Below are positions 15,388-22,675 of a DNA stretch of 64,000 nucleotides, piece by piece (position 1 is the stretch's first letter; each line of letters starts with the position of its first letter). The DNA comes from Actinomycetota bacterium (GTDB lineage: Bacteria; Actinomycetota; Aquicultoria; SURF-47). The position numbers and the translations under genes are program-made. The stretch covers positions 1-64,000 of the forward strand of contig QZJE01000014.1 in the NCBI GenBank assembly GCA_003599235.1, in the 5' to 3' direction. The notes below the pieces were generated by a model. That model did no database searches. It saw nothing but the letters and a program-made list of their open reading frames with translations, and was not told the DNA's origin.

Positions 15388-15932
15388 AGTTTTTGCCCTA
15401 TTTCGCTTAACAACCTATATGTTGCCGCTCCAAGTTTTGCAGATAATTCAAAGCCTTTTGCCTTAATCATATCAAGAGCGCCCCCATCGCAATAATCAGA
15501 GACCATCTTTATTGATACCAGGGGAATGTTCTCCTCTTCTGCTTGCTTGGCTAGGCTAAAACCTTCCATATCTACTAAATTACATTTTGTATCTTCAAAG
15601 ATTTTTTTTGCCACTTTCTTATCACTTACCTCAGAGTTCACTGTGACTACCGGAGCTTTTTTTATATCTTTGACAGCTGCCATATTAGCCAGACAGCTAT
15701 TATTTAAAACTATTTCCTCCCTGCTAACAGAATCGATAAATTTTTCGACTAAGAACAGCCTCCCCCAATTATCACTAGTCAGTGAACCTACAAATCCGAT
15801 ATTTACTATCAAATCCGGGTTTTTGTTCAAATTAGAATCCAGATAAACCCCCTTAAGAGGTTTGCTGTTAAGCATCCTTAAAAAACCAGCTGATTCTTTG
15901 GGATAAGCAGCATAAACTGCGATCTTTAACAT
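15384..15932 (-). CDS. Nucleoside phosphorylase/nucleosidase family protein
   Basis: A 182-residue PNP/UDP-phosphorylase superfamily protein, shorter than MTA/SAH nucleosidase (about 230). Visible are LIVNIGFVGSL (the GxAG-like loop altered to GFVGS), NLVDMEGFSLAKQAEEENIPLVSIKMVSDYCDGG with the substrate-binding ME-E region and the catalytic Asp in SDYCDGG, split over 135-170. The first part lacks the usual phosphate loop, suggesting a hydrolase on a purine nucleoside, perhaps 5'-methylthioadenosine or 5'-deoxyadenosine, the latter a by-product of the radical SAM enzyme in the same operon. Substrate is inference. First gene of the three-gene unit, with a 4-base overlap to the next. Confidence 0.75.
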   Translation of the reverse strand: MLKIAVYAAYPKESAGFLRMLNSKPLKGVYLDSNLNKNPDLIVNIGFVGSLTSDNWGRLFLVEKFIDSVSREEIVLNNSCLANMAAVKDIKKAPVVTVNSEVSDKKVAKKIFEDTKCNLVDMEGFSLAKQAEEENIPLVSIKMVSDYCDGGALDMIKAKGFELSAKLGAATYRLLSEIGQKL

Positions 15933-15951
15933 TGCTATATTGTAACATTAT

Positions 15952-15983
15952 AAAAAAGACTCTCCCCAAAACGAAGAGAGCCC
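15952..15983 (-). terminator. Terminator of the DUF378 gene
   Basis: On minus, GGCTCTC pairs with GAGAGTC (one G-T) around an 11-base loop and is followed by six T. It lies just upstream of the nucleosidase start. Confidence 0.75.
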
Positions 15984-16014
15984 TTAACTGCTGCAGTAAG
16001 GTTAGGCTTAGATA

Positions 16015-16263
16015 TTAAGCAGCCCCGGCCATCTTGCCTTTTTGCATCTGTTCCATTGGTTGAGATATGCGAACCAGGGTAAATATCATCCATAATCCAG
16101 ACAAGCCAACCAGTGAATATACAACTCGTGAAAATACACTTAATTCACCGAAGATAAAAGCTACGCTGTCAAAGCCAAATAAGCCTATTAGTCCCCAGTT
16201 TAAGGCACCAATAATAACTAAAACTGCAGCAATCCAATCCATCCAGTTTAGTCTCGTATTCAT
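16015..16263 (-). CDS. DUF378 small membrane protein
   Basis: About 83 residues with two membrane helices. LNWMDWIAAVLVIIGALNWGLIGLFGFDSVAFIFG is the characteristic DUF378 stretch (GALNWGLxG...FD), followed by a second helix SRVVYSLVGLSGLW. The ATG at 16263 is chosen because AGGAGG lies 8 bases upstream; the GTG at 16272 would overlap that site. Function is unknown; these proteins are common in Gram-positive bacteria. Its own terminator makes it a single-gene unit. Confidence 0.9.
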   Translation of the reverse strand: MNTRLNWMDWIAAVLVIIGALNWGLIGLFGFDSVAFIFGELSVFSRVVYSLVGLSGLWMIFTLVRISQPMEQMQKGKMAGAA

Positions 16264-16388
16264 CTCATTCACCTCCTATCTATACATAGAATTCTTTTCT
16301 TAAAATAAGGCTTTTGAAACATTTTTTGTAAAAATATGACCTAATTCGTAGACTTAAAATGACACTTTCGCTTATTATTGTTTAAAAG

Positions 16389-17078
16389 ATGCAAACACAA
16401 AAAAGTACTCACACTAAAACTTCATTAGAGATTAGCCACATTGAAGCCCGGGACATCCCCGATGCTTGGTTTGCCGCCATTTGCGAAGTAGTAGAAAAAG
16501 GCTATGAGTATAAAATAGAGCGTGGAAGCTACAAAGATTCTAAACGGCGCGAACTTGATTTTGTAACCATAAAAATAAAATACCCCGGCACTAGGCCCTT
16601 GGTACCAGACATCCCTCCCGGGTTGGGCCTGAGTCCTCCGGCCTCAAACGAATACGTTGAAGATTATCTGCGGTATTTGATGACCTCAGAAAAACAAGAT
16701 AACGAGCAATATACGTACGGTGAGTTTTTAGAGCCTCAAATAGCCGAGGTAATCAGAATGTATAAAGAAGACGGACTGGAAACTAACCAGGCATGTATGG
16801 CAGTTTGCTCGCCAGAATCTATTAAACTAGAAGATCCTCCATGTTTAAGGCAAATAGATACCAGAGTTAGGTATGGAAAACTTCACTTTATCGTTTATTT
16901 TAGAAGCTGGGATCTCTGGGGAGGCTTTCCTGCTAATTTAGCCGGCATTCAGATGATGAAAGAATATATGGCGGATGAAATCGGGGTTGATGACGGCGAG
17001 ATTATCTGCGTTTCCAAAGGTTTGCACCTTTATGAATATGCTTGGCCCCTAGCTGATACCAGGCTAAGAAAAAATTAA
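16389..17078 (+). CDS. Thymidylate synthase family protein, methanogen-type
   Basis: A 229-residue protein aligning with the C-terminal catalytic half of ThyA. Residues equivalent to the active site are in place: C152 in DPPCL (nucleophile), R172 and D175 in FRSWD, N183 in FPANLAG, H213 and Y215 in GLHLYEY. The N-terminal 100 residues differ from classical ThyA and match the shorter archaeal (methanogen) form. ThyA methylates dUMP to dTMP using methylene-tetrahydrofolate; the archaeal-type enzyme may use another pterin or act as a hydroxymethylase. No dhfr is nearby. No strong ribosome site; TATTAT lies 10 bases before the ATG. Single gene. Confidence 0.78.
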   Translation: MQTQKSTHTKTSLEISHIEARDIPDAWFAAICEVVEKGYEYKIERGSYKDSKRRELDFVTIKIKYPGTRPLVPDIPPGLGLSPPASNEYVEDYLRYLMTSEKQDNEQYTYGEFLEPQIAEVIRMYKEDGLETNQACMAVCSPESIKLEDPPCLRQIDTRVRYGKLHFIVYFRSWDLWGGFPANLAGIQMMKEYMADEIGVDDGEIICVSKGLHLYEYAWPLADTRLRKN

Positions 17079-17113
17079 TAGCCGGGCCAACAGTTATGCT
17101 GGCCGGCTAATAA

Positions 17114-17566
17114 TTATGGTCTAACTAATCTTACTCTACCAGTGTTTTTACCGATTGGTTTGTCTTTAGCGCTATACTTAATATAGTGCGAACCGCAAAC
17201 AACGATGGATTTGGCTCTTGAATAGTGACCTTTGCGCCTAGTTTGCCATCCACGATGTGGGCCATCTCTAAAATACTTAAGTATTGGTCCTTCTTGGGTT
17301 TTTAAAAAACTCATAGTAGTGCCGACTTTATTGATTACCAGCGGCTTATAGCTTCCTAGCCCTTTATAAACCCTAGTATAGGTTTCAAAGCCCCAGGATT
17401 TGGTTCTTCTATCCCACCTTACGTAATCGAAAACCTCTACTCTATTTCCTTTTACCAAAAAAACCCTCTTATATCTAAGATAGCTAGGATATTTAGCAAA
17501 ACTAATTGATTGAAAAGAAAATATTAGGACTAAACAAAGAATTAATAAACTAATTAGTCTCCTCAA
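17114..17566 (-). CDS. Secreted basic protein of unknown function
   Basis: A 150-residue product beginning with TTG at 17566, 8 bases after AAGGAGGTG. The Sec signal MRRLISLLILCLVLIFSFQSI..SFA ends near residue 24. The mature protein is small, Arg/Lys- and Tyr-rich, with one cysteine (VVCGSHY), and has repeating beta-strand-like stretches: RVFLVKGNRVEVFDYVRWDRRTKSW and FETYTRVYKGLGSYKPL. No family recognised. A canonical sigma-A promoter precedes it. Like other secreted products here, it has a high positive charge. Confidence 0.75.
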   Translation of the reverse strand: MRRLISLLILCLVLIFSFQSISFAKYPSYLRYKRVFLVKGNRVEVFDYVRWDRRTKSWGFETYTRVYKGLGSYKPLVINKVGTTMSFLKTQEGPILKYFRDGPHRGWQTRRKGHYSRAKSIVVCGSHYIKYSAKDKPIGKNTGRVRLVRP

Positions 17567-17599
17567 AGTAACACCTCCTTGAATAAAAAAATTAAGCTA

Positions 17600-17628
17600 A
17601 TTATAGCCCACTTTTAGTAGTTGGTCAA
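17600..17628 (-). promoter_or_regulatory. Sigma-A promoter of the basic secreted protein
   Basis: On minus, TTGACC (17623-17628) and TATAAT (17600-17605) with a 17-base spacer, followed by the AAGGAGG ribosome site. Confidence 0.8.
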
Positions 17629-17637
17629 ACGCTGCCT

Positions 17638-17716
17638 CGGGGTCCTGTCACGATTGTTTCCCATCATGCTCAGGTAAAGCTTGCGCGTGATGGGAGCCCT
17701 CAATCGTGCCACCCCT
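17638..17716. repeat. Long three-part hairpin in an intergenic region
   Basis: Three nested inverted repeats share a centre: GGGGT/ACCCC (17639-17643, 17711-17715), CACGATTG/CAATCGTG (17649-17656, 17701-17708) and CCCATCA/TGATGGG (17660-17666, 17688-17694). The helices are separated by internal loops and the apex is about 21 bases. No T run follows. A plausible promoter (TGC-TAATAT near 17737-17745) for the aldolase lies beyond it, so the hairpin is probably a mobile palindrome or an independent RNA. Confidence 0.7.
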
Positions 17717-17778
17717 TCGGCCATGTCTCTTAATGTGCTAATATTAGCTAAAAGTTATCGCTTAGTTGGAGGGAAATA

Positions 17779-18549
17779 ATGTCTTGGGGACTTAAAAACC
17801 GATTAAATAGAATTATTAAACCTAAAACCGGTAAGACAGTGATGTTAGCCATAGACCATGGCTACTTCTTAGGACCAACTACCGGACTAGAAAGCCCCGG
17901 AGAAACCATTAAGCCGCTACTGCCTTACGCCGACGCATTAATGCCAACACGGGGCGTGCTTAGAACAAGTGTCGACCCTAAAACAGATACCCCTGTTGTC
18001 CTTCGGGTATCCGGTGGTAACAGCATCATCGGCGAGGACCTATCCAAAGAAGGTATTATAACTTCCATAGAAGAGGCTATACGACTAAATTGTGCCGCCG
18101 TTGCTTTATCAATATATGTGGGCAGTAAATACGAGCATCAAACACTACTTAATTTATCGAAGCTGGTAGATGAAGGTGAGCGCTATGGAATGCCTGTTTT
18201 GGCAGTAACTGCTGTAGGCAAAGATATGGCCCGTGATGCCCGCTACTTGTCCCTTGCTTGCCGAATAGCTGCCGAGCTTGGAGCTCATTTTGTTAAAACT
18301 TATTATTGTGAAGATTTTCCGAAGGTAGTTGCCTCTTGCCCTGTTCCGGTTGTAATGGCCGGTGGTAAAAAACTGCCAGAAAAAGAAGCCTTAGAGCTTA
18401 CCTTTAACGCTATTAAAGACGGGGCTAGCGGCGTTGATATGGGCAGAAACATTTTTCAATCCAATAATCCTGTTTCAATGATAAAAGCCGTTCGGGCTAT
18501 TGTTCATAAGAAAGCTAGCGTCAACGAGGCTTTTGAAATATATAAATAA
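17779..18549 (+). CDS. Class I aldolase, LsrF/DeoC-FbaB-like
   Basis: A 256-residue TIM-barrel aldolase. The Schiff-base lysine is K173 in [11 protein letters not shown], the pattern of LsrF (3-hydroxy-5-phosphonooxypentane-2,4-dione thiolase) and of archaeal fructose-bisphosphate/ADH-synthase-type aldolases. Other landmarks are [17 protein letters not shown] near the N-terminus, PVVMAGGKK and [13 protein letters not shown] for phosphate binding. In LsrF it cleaves phospho-autoinducer-2, but no lsr transporter or kinase is present here, so another sugar-phosphate substrate is likely. Strong ribosome site GGAGGG. Followed by a zinc alcohol dehydrogenase with an intervening AT-rich repeat. Confidence 0.8.
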   Translation: MSWGLKNRLNRIIKPKTGKTVMLAIDHGYFLGPTTGLESPGETIKPLLPYADALMPTRGVLRTSVDPKTDTPVVLRVSGGNSIIGEDLSKEGIITSIEEAIRLNCAAVALSIYVGSKYEHQTLLNLSKLVDEGERYGMPVLAVTAVGKDMARDARYLSLACRIAAELGAHFVKTYYCEDFPKVVASCPVPVVMAGGKKLPEKEALELTFNAIKDGASGVDMGRNIFQSNNPVSMIKAVRAIVHKKASVNEAFEIYK

Positions 18550-18555
18550 ACTCCA

Positions 18556-18690
18556 AATAACAAACACCAAATAACAAATAAATAACAAGCATCAAAAATC
18601 CAAACTTATAAGCAAATGTAAACAAAAAGTTAGTTTTTTCACTTTTAGGATTTGTAATTTGGAATTTATTTGTGATTTGATATTTGAATT
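18556..18690. repeat. AACAAAT-type palindromic repeat (copy 1)
   Basis: A run of AACAAA/CCAAAT words (18556-18605) is mirrored by TTTG/ATTTGG words (18650-18690), for example GGATTTGTAATTTGG, giving a long, imperfect AT-rich hairpin. A second copy follows the alcohol dehydrogenase. Such repeats are common in many environmental genomes and are probably non-autonomous mobile palindromes. Confidence 0.6.
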
Positions 18691-18701
18691 TTGGAGCTTG
18701 T

Positions 18702-19721
18702 ATGAAAGTAGCAGTATACTACAACAATAAAGACGTCAGAGTTGAAGAGCGCCCGGCTCCTAAAATAAGCGATAAAGAAATACTGGTAAAAGTAAGGGCT
18801 AGCGGTATATGCGGCACTGATGTAATGGAGTGGTACCGTCTTAAAAAAGCTCCTTTGGTTTTAGGCCATGAAATTACCGGTGATATAGCTGAGGTCGGAA
18901 GTAAGGTAAAGGGATTTAAGAAAGGTGACCGTGTTTTTGTCTCTCACCATGTCCCTTGCGGCACTTGCCGGTATTGCCGGGCTGAACACCACACCGCTTG
19001 TAACACTCTACACACTACCAATTACGATCCCGGGGGATTCAGCGAATATATTAGGATTCCTCAAATAAACATAGAAAATGGTACTTATTTTTTGCCAGAT
19101 AAGATGACCTACGAAGAAGGAACTTTTATCGAACCACTGGCATGCGTATACCGGGCTCAAAAACTGGCTAAAATAAAATCTGGTTGTTCAATGCTGGTGC
19201 TTGGAAGCGGTATCTCCGGCATCCTTCATCTTAAACTAGCTAAAGCCTCTGGAGTTAAAAAACTGTTTGCTACTGATATCAGTAAAGAAAGACTTGGTTT
19301 TGCAAAAAAAACAGGAGCCATTCCTATTAATGCTGATGACGATGTAGTTGCTAGATTAAAACAACTAAATGATAATTGCTTAGCCGATTGCGTTATTGTA
19401 TGTACTGGCGCTACCAATGCCTTTTATCAGGCACTTGATAGCGTAGATAACGGCGGTACCATTGTCTTCTTTGCCCCTCCTCCGCCTGAAATTAAAATCT
19501 CCTTGCCTGTAGCTAACCTTTGGCGACGGGAAGTAACTTTGATGACCTCCTACGGTGCAGCTCCTTTTGACCTTGAAGCTGCTTTGCGAATTATTGAGCA
19601 CAAAAAAATAGAGGTTACCGACATGATTACTGACCGCATAAAACTAGAGAATATTGGTGAGGGTTTTAAGAAAGTGGCAGCTGCCGGCAAGTCGTTAAAG
19701 GTAATCATCAACTTTTCCTAA
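18702..19721 (+). CDS. Zinc-dependent medium-chain alcohol dehydrogenase
   Basis: A 339-residue MDR-family enzyme that oxidises an alcohol or polyol with NAD(P). The catalytic zinc site has ASGICGTDVMEW and GHEITGDI; the structural zinc loop has four cysteines in CGTCRYCRAEHHTAC; the Rossmann motif is VLGSGISGILH. It resembles the sorbitol/threonine/L-iditol dehydrogenase branch. The ATG at 18702 follows GGAG by 6 bases; the frame upstream lacks support. The gene is flanked on both sides by AACAAAT palindromes, which hints that it was inserted or is bounded as a unit. It may work with the aldolase upstream in catabolism of a sugar alcohol (inference). Confidence 0.85.
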   Translation: MKVAVYYNNKDVRVEERPAPKISDKEILVKVRASGICGTDVMEWYRLKKAPLVLGHEITGDIAEVGSKVKGFKKGDRVFVSHHVPCGTCRYCRAEHHTACNTLHTTNYDPGGFSEYIRIPQINIENGTYFLPDKMTYEEGTFIEPLACVYRAQKLAKIKSGCSMLVLGSGISGILHLKLAKASGVKKLFATDISKERLGFAKKTGAIPINADDDVVARLKQLNDNCLADCVIVCTGATNAFYQALDSVDNGGTIVFFAPPPPEIKISLPVANLWRREVTLMTSYGAAPFDLEAALRIIEHKKIEVTDMITDRIKLENIGEGFKKVAAAGKSLKVIINFS

Positions 19722-19724
19722 AAT

Positions 19725-19860
19725 AAATCACAAATCACAAATTCCAAAGCTCAAATAAATAACAATTAACAAATCCTAAAATTCCAAATGTTTCCTTGGA
19801 TGTTGGAGTTTGGAGCTTATTTGTTTTTTGGTAATTGGTGCTTGATGTTTGGTTGCCTTG
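19725..19860. repeat. AACAAAT-type palindromic repeat (copy 2)
   Basis: CACAAATCACAAATTCC and CAAATAAATAACAATTAAC (left arm) oppose GGAGTTTGGAGCTTATTTG and TTGGTAATTGGTGCTTG (right arm). It has the same word composition and symmetry as 18556-18690, on the other side of the alcohol dehydrogenase. Confidence 0.6.
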
Positions 19861-19874
19861 GGAAGTAATAAGGG

Positions 19875-20471
19875 ATGAACAAACCTAAATTTATTAAAAG
19901 CCCGGATATTCTTCGGACAAACAGGGTACCTCCAGGACAACACGTAACAGAGCGCTGGCCTACACTGCACCATGGCCAAACACCTCAAATAGATACTAAG
20001 AGCTGGCAGTTTAGGATATTCGGATTAGTGGATGAAGAAAAAACCCTTAACTACGACGAGTTTATAGCATTGCCAAATATCAAGGTTCTCTCGGATATTC
20101 ATTGCGTAACCACCTGGTCTAGGTTAAATAACCTCTGGGAAGGAATAAGCACTTCAGTTTTAAAAGACCTTGCAAGTATTCAAGCAGAAGCTAAATATGT
20201 GTTGGTTCATGCAGCTGGCGGCTTTACCACCAACCTCAGCCTAGAAGATTTCTTTGCTGAAGATGTTTTGTTTGCTCTAAAACATGATGGCCAGCCTTTA
20301 AGTTCAGAGCATGGTGGCCCTGTTCGCTTAGTAGTTCCCCGCCTTTATTTTTGGAAGAGTGCCAAGTGGGTAAATGGAATTGAGTTTCTTGATAAGAACC
20401 AGCCTGGTTTTTGGGAAGCTGGTGGTTATCATATGCATGGCGACCCTTGGAAAGAGGAGAGATACGCATGA
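19875..20471 (+). CDS. Cytosolic sulfite-oxidase-like molybdopterin oxidoreductase
   Basis: A 198-residue protein of the SUOX/MsrP fold. The molybdenum-ligand cysteine is C77 in LSDIHCVTTWSRLNNLWEG, and the domain closes with HGGPVRLVVPRLYFWKSAKWVNGIEFL, both diagnostic. It starts directly with MNKPKFIKSPDILRTNRVPPGQHVTERWP and has no Tat signal, unlike exported MsrP, and lacks the dimerisation domain of sulfite oxidase; it should be cytosolic. The substrate is not predictable; relatives reduce sulfoxides or oxidise sulfite. Its stop overlaps the start of the flavoprotein gene (ATGA), so electrons may come from that partner. Confidence 0.85.
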   Translation: MNKPKFIKSPDILRTNRVPPGQHVTERWPTLHHGQTPQIDTKSWQFRIFGLVDEEKTLNYDEFIALPNIKVLSDIHCVTTWSRLNNLWEGISTSVLKDLASIQAEAKYVLVHAAGGFTTNLSLEDFFAEDVLFALKHDGQPLSSEHGGPVRLVVPRLYFWKSAKWVNGIEFLDKNQPGFWEAGGYHMHGDPWKEERYA

Positions 20472-21862
20472 AGGACTTTGATTATGACTTAATAATAATT
20501 GGCGCAGGCTCAGCTGGAGCTACTGCTGCTGTTAACGCAGTCAGCTTGGGAGCTAATAAGGTCTTAATAATAGAGAGGGGTGAGCTCGGTGGAACTTGCA
20601 CCAATACCGGTTGTGTACCTACTAAAATCTTTTTACATTCAGCTAAATTAATGCTAGAGGCAGAAAATGCTAACCGCTATCTGGAGAAACCGGTAATGCC
20701 AACCCCTAATTGGAAAAATATTATGCAGCGCAAACAATACTATATTAACTCTGCCCATCATAATGGATTGCGCATTTTTGCAGATAGGGGCATCGAACTT
20801 ATAAAAGGCAAGGCTAAACTTATTGATACTCATACGGTTAGCATTGACGAAAAATCCATGACAGCTAAGTACATACTAATAGCCACAGGAGCAAAAGCAG
20901 CAATTCCTCCCATTAAAGGAATCCATGAAATTGACTATTTAACAAATGCTAATGCTTTGGAGCTTAAAAATCTTCCTCAATCAATCATTGTAATCGGAGG
21001 CTCATATATCGGCTTGGAGTTTGCCTCTTTTTTTAATGCTTTAGGAAGCAAGGTATTTGTAGTTGAAAGTAAAAACACAATAGCCTCTACTGAAGACGAG
21101 GATATATCGGATTATCTTTCAAAAGAGTTAGAAAACTCTGGTATTGAAATATTTAGTAGTGCCAAAGCAATAAGAGTCAAAAAAGAAGGTAAGCAAATAT
21201 TACTTGAGATATCACAAGATAAAAATGCATACAATCTAGTGGCAAATAAACTATTGGTAGCAACCGGAAGAAAGCCAAATCTGGATTTTAACCCAAAAGC
21301 CGCTGCTATAAGAGCAGAGACGGAAGGAATATTAGTAAACCCTCTCTTGCAAACAGATAGCCCAAATATTTATGCTGCCGGAGATGTTTTGCCAACCTTG
21401 CAGCTCGAACATGTTGCTACCTATGAAGGCTATTTGGCTGCTCATAATATGTTTTCTTTAAACAAGCAATTAACAGATTATTCAGTAGTGCCTCATGTAA
21501 TGTTTACTTTTCCTGAAGTTGCCGCAGTTGGAATAACCCAGAGGCAAGCTGAAGAGAGCTTCCACATCGCGACCTCGCTATACAGCTACTCAGCTATTGC
21601 TGCTGCTTCAATTAATGAAGAGAGAAACGGAATAATAAAATTGATAGGAGATAATAATACAGGGCTTTTACTGGGTGCCCATATAATCGGAGCCGATGCA
21701 GGAAACCTAATTCATTTGGCCTCAATTCTTATGCAAGCTAAAGTCCCGGTTAATGCTTTAGCAGAGCAAATATCAGCTTATCCCACTTTGGCACAGGGAT
21801 TTTACTATGCCCTGACAAAGCTTAGCGAAAATATCAGCCGCCGGAAACTTAAGGCCGCCTAA
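20468..21862 (+). CDS. FAD-dependent pyridine nucleotide-disulfide oxidoreductase
   Basis: A 464-residue two-dinucleotide flavoprotein of the dihydrolipoamide dehydrogenase/mercuric reductase class. FAD site IIIGAGSAGATAA, redox disulfide GTCTNTGCVPTK (C44, C49), NAD(P) site IVIGGSYIGLEFAS and the second FAD motif IYAAGDV are all present. In the dimer partner active site, the usual H-P-T is replaced by Y-P-T (SAYPTLAQGF), so the catalytic histidine is missing and disulfide reduction may be changed or absent. The start at 20468 overlaps the upstream Mo-enzyme stop by 4 bases. Substrate unknown; coupling with the Mo protein is inferred from position. Confidence 0.85.
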   Translation: MKDFDYDLIIIGAGSAGATAAVNAVSLGANKVLIIERGELGGTCTNTGCVPTKIFLHSAKLMLEAENANRYLEKPVMPTPNWKNIMQRKQYYINSAHHNGLRIFADRGIELIKGKAKLIDTHTVSIDEKSMTAKYILIATGAKAAIPPIKGIHEIDYLTNANALELKNLPQSIIVIGGSYIGLEFASFFNALGSKVFVVESKNTIASTEDEDISDYLSKELENSGIEIFSSAKAIRVKKEGKQILLEISQDKNAYNLVANKLLVATGRKPNLDFNPKAAAIRAETEGILVNPLLQTDSPNIYAAGDVLPTLQLEHVATYEGYLAAHNMFSLNKQLTDYSVVPHVMFTFPEVAAVGITQRQAEESFHIATSLYSYSAIAAASINEERNGIIKLIGDNNTGLLLGAHIIGADAGNLIHLASILMQAKVPVNALAEQISAYPTLAQGFYYALTKLSENISRRKLKAA

Positions 21863-21870
21863 CATTCACA

Positions 21871-22095
21871 CTATTCTGGCTGTTCAAGCTGTGCTTTTTC
21901 TAGCACACAAAAATAAGTTGAGTTAAGTCCATTATTTTCATAAACCGGGCACTGGGGACACAAGCAACCATTAGTTCTTAATTGCTGCTTGCTATAACCA
22001 GCTGAGCAATATAGCGCCGCTTCAGCCCCAGCGTATGTGGGACAATCCGGACAGAAACAATCCCTCATATTTTCCTGATTGTAACTAACGGGCAT
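21871..22095 (-). CDS. Cysteine-rich DUF2769-like protein
   Basis: A 74-residue protein with eight cysteines in two similar units: CFCPDCPTY with a later C, and CLCPQCPVY with a later FC. This is the DUF2769 pattern and suggests metal (zinc or Fe-S) binding. It is on the opposite strand to the redox genes around it, 9 bases from the end of the flavoprotein gene and divergent from the GMC pair. Function unknown. Such proteins often accompany anaerobic redox enzymes. Confidence 0.75.
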   Translation of the reverse strand: MPVSYNQENMRDCFCPDCPTYAGAEAALYCSAGYSKQQLRTNGCLCPQCPVYENNGLNSTYFCVLEKAQLEQPE

Positions 22096-22187
22096 ATCGG
22101 TCCTAGCTTTTAAAATACCATCTATCTTTCTACAAGTTACAAGCTGTCTTTGTTTAAAGTTAACCTTTGGCGGTAAAACTTAAACAA

Positions 22188-22673
22188 ATGCCTGAACTTA
22201 AGTTATTAACGGACGAAGAATATAAAATACTAGAGGCCTTGAGCAAGGCAATAATTCCTGCAGGAGATAACCCAAAAACAGATCCAGGAGCAATAGAGAC
22301 GGAAGCAGCCGTTTTTCTTGATGAGATCTTAAGTAATGGCGATCATTATTTTGCTAGTGATTTTAAAGAAGGACTTTTGTCTCTTAATAAGCTAGCCTAC
22401 CAAAAACATCAAAAAGCTTTTTATTTATTATCAAAAGAACAAGACGATTTATTAAGAGTCTTTGCTGCTGACGATTATTTATCCTTCAACCGTTTAAGGA
22501 AAATGATTTTTCAGTCGTTTTATTCAAACTACACTAAAGAAGATTATCAAGGCATAAGCCCTTGGGAACTAATCGGCTATCTTGGCCCGGTTACTTACAC
22601 ACACGCTTCTGCTGAGATGATAAACCGCCATTACCATAAAAGCCAAACAGACAAAACATTTACTCTGGATTAG
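22188..22673 (+). CDS. Gluconate 2-dehydrogenase subunit 3 family protein
   Basis: About 161 residues from the ATG at 22188 (a TTG at 22167 is an alternative; neither has a clear ribosome site). LKLLTDEEYKILEALSKAIIPAGDNP is the family opening, in which the small subunit of membrane gluconate or sugar dehydrogenases wraps the FAD subunit; the rest, SPWELIGYLGPVTYTHASAE, is typical of the C-terminus. There is no Tat signal, so the complex is cytosolic, unlike the proteobacterial one. The GMC oxidoreductase follows after 2 bases, the standard pairing. Confidence 0.82.
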   Translation: MPELKLLTDEEYKILEALSKAIIPAGDNPKTDPGAIETEAAVFLDEILSNGDHYFASDFKEGLLSLNKLAYQKHQKAFYLLSKEQDDLLRVFAADDYLSFNRLRKMIFQSFYSNYTKEDYQGISPWELIGYLGPVTYTHASAEMINRHYHKSQTDKTFTLD

Positions 22674-22675
22674 CC

